The position numbers and the translations under genes were made by a program. 64,000 nt of DNA, taken from contig NZ_BAAAKI010000004.1 in assembly GCF_039527675.1 (NCBI RefSeq), positions 248,001-312,000 on the forward strand. Reading direction: 5' to 3'. The notes below the pieces were generated by a model, which made no database searches, was not told the origin of the DNA, and saw only the letters and a program-made list of their open reading frames with translations. This DNA comes from Luteococcus sanguinis (GTDB lineage: Bacteria > Actinomycetota > Actinomycetes > Propionibacteriales > Propionibacteriaceae). Positions within the stretch are counted from its first letter, which is position 1. Every line of letters starts with the position of its first letter. Below are positions 61,839-64,000 of the stretch, piece after piece.

Positions 61839-63545
61839 ATGCCGACGAAGCCACTGCCCTCCGATCTCGAGATCGCGCGCGCCGCGAAGCTGCTGCCCAT
61901 CGAGGAGGTCGCGGCCCGGGCAGGCATCGACGCCCGCTTCGTCGAGCCCTACGGCCGCGACGTCGCGAAGGTGCAGCTGGAGGTCATCGATGAGCTCGCG
62001 GAGCGCCCCGCAGCCAAGTACGTCGTCATCACGGCCCTGACGCCCACGCCGCTGGGGGAGGGCAAGACGACCACCGCCGTCGGTCTGGCCCAGGGCCTGG
62101 AGAAGCTGGGCAAGCGATCCATGCTGGCCCTGCGCCAGCCCTCGCTCGGGCCGACCTTCGGCGTCAAGGGCGGCGCCGCCGGCGGCGGCTACTCGCAGGT
62201 CGTCCCGATGGAGCGGCTGAACCTGCACCTGACTGGTGACTTCCACGCGATCACCGCTGCCCACGACCTGCTGGCCGCGATGATCGACAACCACCTGCAC
62301 CACGGCAACGACCTGGGTATCGACCCCTGGTCGGTGAGCTGGCGCCGCGTCGTGGACATCAACGACCGCGCCCTGCGCAATGTCATCGTCGGGCTCGGGG
62401 CAAAGCTGGACGGCCCGCCACGCCAGACCGGTTTCGACATCACCGCCGCCAGCGAGGTCGGCGTGATCCTGGCCCTGGCCACCGACTTGATCGACCTGCG
62501 CGCCCGGCTGGGACGGATCGTCATCGGATACACCTTCGACGGACGTCCGGTCACCGCCGAGGACCTGAAGGCCGCTGGCGCGATGGCCGTCATCATGAAG
62601 GAGGCCATCAAGCCCAACATGATGCAGACCACCGAGAACTCTCCGGCGCTGATCCACGCCGGCCCCTTCGGCAACATCGCCACCGGCAACTCCTCGGTGA
62701 TCGCCGACCGGGTGGGCTCGAAGACCTCGGAGTACCTGCTCACCGAGGCGGGCTTCGGCGCCGACATGGGGGCGGAGCGCTTCTTCAACGTGAAGTGTCG
62801 CGTCTCCGGCCTGCGCCCCGATGCCGCGGTGCTGGTCACCACCGTTCGCGCCCTGAAGACCCATTCGGGCCGTTACAAGGTCGTCGCGGGCAAGCCGCTT
62901 CCCGAGCCGATGCTGGCCGAGAACGCGGACGACGTGCTGGCTGGCGCCGACAACCTGCGCAAGCACATCGACATCGTCCGTTCCTTCGGGGTGCAGCCGG
63001 TGGTGGCGATCAATGTGTTCCCCACCGACTTCGCGAGCGAGCACGAGGTGATCCGCCAGATCGCCGAGCAGGCCGGAGCACGGTGTGCGCTGACCACCCA
63101 CGTCGTCGATGGCGGCGACGGAGCCAAGGAACTGGCCCGGGTTCTGGTCGAGGCCTGCCACGACGAGACGGACTTCCGCTTCACCTACGACGACGGCGAC
63201 ACCCTGGAGGAGAAGATCCGCAAGGTCGCCACCGGGGTCTACGGAGCCGATGGCATCGAACTGAGCCCGCAGGCGCGCAAGGAGCTGGCCCACTTCGAGG
63301 AGTTGCGCTACGGCCATCTTCCCGTCGTCATCGCGAAGACCCACCTGTCCATCTCGCACGACCCCCTGCTGCGCGGCGCGCCCACCGGTTGGACGCTGCC
63401 CGTCCGTGAGGTGCGCCTGGCGGCGGGAGCCGGTTATGTCTACGCCATCTGTGGCGAGATGCGGACCATGCCCGGGCTGGGCAAGCACCCGGCCGCCGAG
63501 CGGATCGACCTGGACGAGAACGGCGAGGTCGTCGGCCTGTTCTGA
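61839..63545 (+). CDS. fhs: Formate--tetrahydrofolate ligase
   Basis: The 568-aa enzyme makes 10-formyl-THF from formate, ATP and THF for purine and formyl-Met-tRNA synthesis. The P-loop is TPTPLGEGKTTTAVGLAQ, with LRQPSLGPTFGVKGGAAGGG and LTGDFHAITAAHDLLAAMID following. The ATG at 61839 lies 6 nt after TTGAAT (61827-61832) and lacks a Shine-Dalgarno, so it is probably leaderless. Longer in-frame starts to 61788 are not conserved. Confidence 0.97.
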   Translation: MPTKPLPSDLEIARAAKLLPIEEVAARAGIDARFVEPYGRDVAKVQLEVIDELAERPAAKYVVITALTPTPLGEGKTTTAVGLAQGLEKLGKRSMLALRQPSLGPTFGVKGGAAGGGYSQVVPMERLNLHLTGDFHAITAAHDLLAAMIDNHLHHGNDLGIDPWSVSWRRVVDINDRALRNVIVGLGAKLDGPPRQTGFDITAASEVGVILALATDLIDLRARLGRIVIGYTFDGRPVTAEDLKAAGAMAVIMKEAIKPNMMQTTENSPALIHAGPFGNIATGNSSVIADRVGSKTSEYLLTEAGFGADMGAERFFNVKCRVSGLRPDAAVLVTTVRALKTHSGRYKVVAGKPLPEPMLAENADDVLAGADNLRKHIDIVRSFGVQPVVAINVFPTDFASEHEVIRQIAEQAGARCALTTHVVDGGDGAKELARVLVEACHDETDFRFTYDDGDTLEEKIRKVATGVYGADGIELSPQARKELAHFEELRYGHLPVVIAKTHLSISHDPLLRGAPTGWTLPVREVRLAAGAGYVYAICGEMRTMPGLGKHPAAERIDLDENGEVVGLF

Positions 63546-63592
63546 GACACGTGCAGTTCTGAGCCGCCGGGGCACGCACTAGGGTCGACCGG

Positions 63593-64000
63593 GTGAGCAC
63601 CGCAGACACCAACCGCCCGCCGCACACCGACCGTGACGACGTCATAGAGGACCTCTTCGGCCATTCGGTCGCCGATCCCTATCGCTGGCTGGAGGACGAG
63701 GACTCGGTGCGCACCCGCGACTGGGTGGAGCGCCAGCGTGCCTTCACTGAGCCGCTGCTGGCGGCGCTCCCGGGCCGGGACCGGTTCGGTGACCTGATGA
63801 CGGCGGTCACCCTGCGGCCTCGGGCCTCGACGCCGCGTGTCAGCAAGGGCCGCTTCCTGCGCCAGGTGAACTCCGGCGGGCAGTTGCAGGACGTGGTGCT
63901 GGTCGCCGGCTCACTGGACGAGCTGCTGGCGGGCGGACGCGTGCTGGTGGACCCGAACACCTGGAGCGAGGACGGCTCTGTCTCGCTCTCTGCCCTCACG
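63593..64000 (+). CDS. Prolyl oligopeptidase family serine protease (partial, N-terminal part)
   Basis: The first 136 residues match the N-terminal propeller entry of peptidase family S9. DPYRWLEDEDSVRTRDWVERQ is the characteristic opening, followed by PLLAALPGRDRF. The catalytic domain lies beyond the window. The GTG at 63593 is 7 nt after TAGGGT (63580-63585), suggesting leaderless translation. Prolyl oligopeptidase and oligopeptidase B cannot be separated from this part. Confidence 0.88.
   Translation, partial: MSTADTNRPPHTDRDDVIEDLFGHSVADPYRWLEDEDSVRTRDWVERQRAFTEPLLAALPGRDRFGDLMTAVTLRPRASTPRVSKGRFLRQVNSGGQLQDVVLVAGSLDELLAGGRVLVDPNTWSEDGSVSLSALT

Overview
The window comes from a high-GC actinobacterium. 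The evidence is the run tRNA-Thr, tRNA-Met, rpmG, hadA-like, hadB-like, murB, tRNA-Trp, secE, nusG, rplK, rplA, together with a TTG-started rpoB, a zinc-type rpsN, many GTG starts, and at least eight genes with a TANNNT box 6-10 nt before the start codon (leaderless style). A Propionibacteriaceae-like lineage is my guess, not something I can show. I see no phage, insertion sequence, integrase or CRISPR.

Layout. (1) 1-9335: 2-oxoacid:ferredoxin oxidoreductase korAB on the minus strand faces a tightly overlapped plus-strand set. That set holds three orphan complex-I-like subunits (NuoB, NuoC and NuoI types), a GT-C mannosyltransferase of the MptB type and a 3-hydroxyisobutyryl-CoA hydrolase-like protein. 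Then come xth, yajQ, tRNA-Tyr and deoD. (2) 9761-15162: tRNA-Thr, tRNA-Met and rpmG, a secreted phytase-like protein on the opposite strand behind a PHO-box-like array, a hadA-hadB-murB operon and tRNA-Trp. (3) 15253-33981: secE, nusG, rplK, rplA, an intruding secreted NlpC/P60 hydrolase, rplJ, rplL, rpoB, rpoC, a decayed MOSC gene, rpsL, rpsG, fusA and tuf. (4) 34069-42486: treY, a divergent glnS/gltX pair, a DnaQ-type exonuclease and a cNMP/CBS/nucleotidyltransferase protein, lying between tuf and the S10 operon. (5) 42868-52911: S10 and spc ribosomal protein operons, rpsJ to rplO. (6) 53007-58695: a complete dipeptide/oligopeptide ABC transporter on the minus strand, inserted between rplO and secY. 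(7) 59008-64000: secY, adk, map, then fhs and the start of a prolyl oligopeptidase.

Most genes make or run the transcription, translation and secretion machinery. The accessory genes sit as cassettes in the joints of these ancient operons. The least explained material is regulatory: chains of stem-loops before rplA, rplN and rpsH, a putative L10 leader with a terminator, and a phosphate-box-like array shared by two divergent promoters. There is also an orphan NuoBCI trio facing korAB. Three runs of N (18284-18319, 30329-30363, 52919-52943) lie just downstream of operon ends beside hairpin arms and look like unresolved hairpins.
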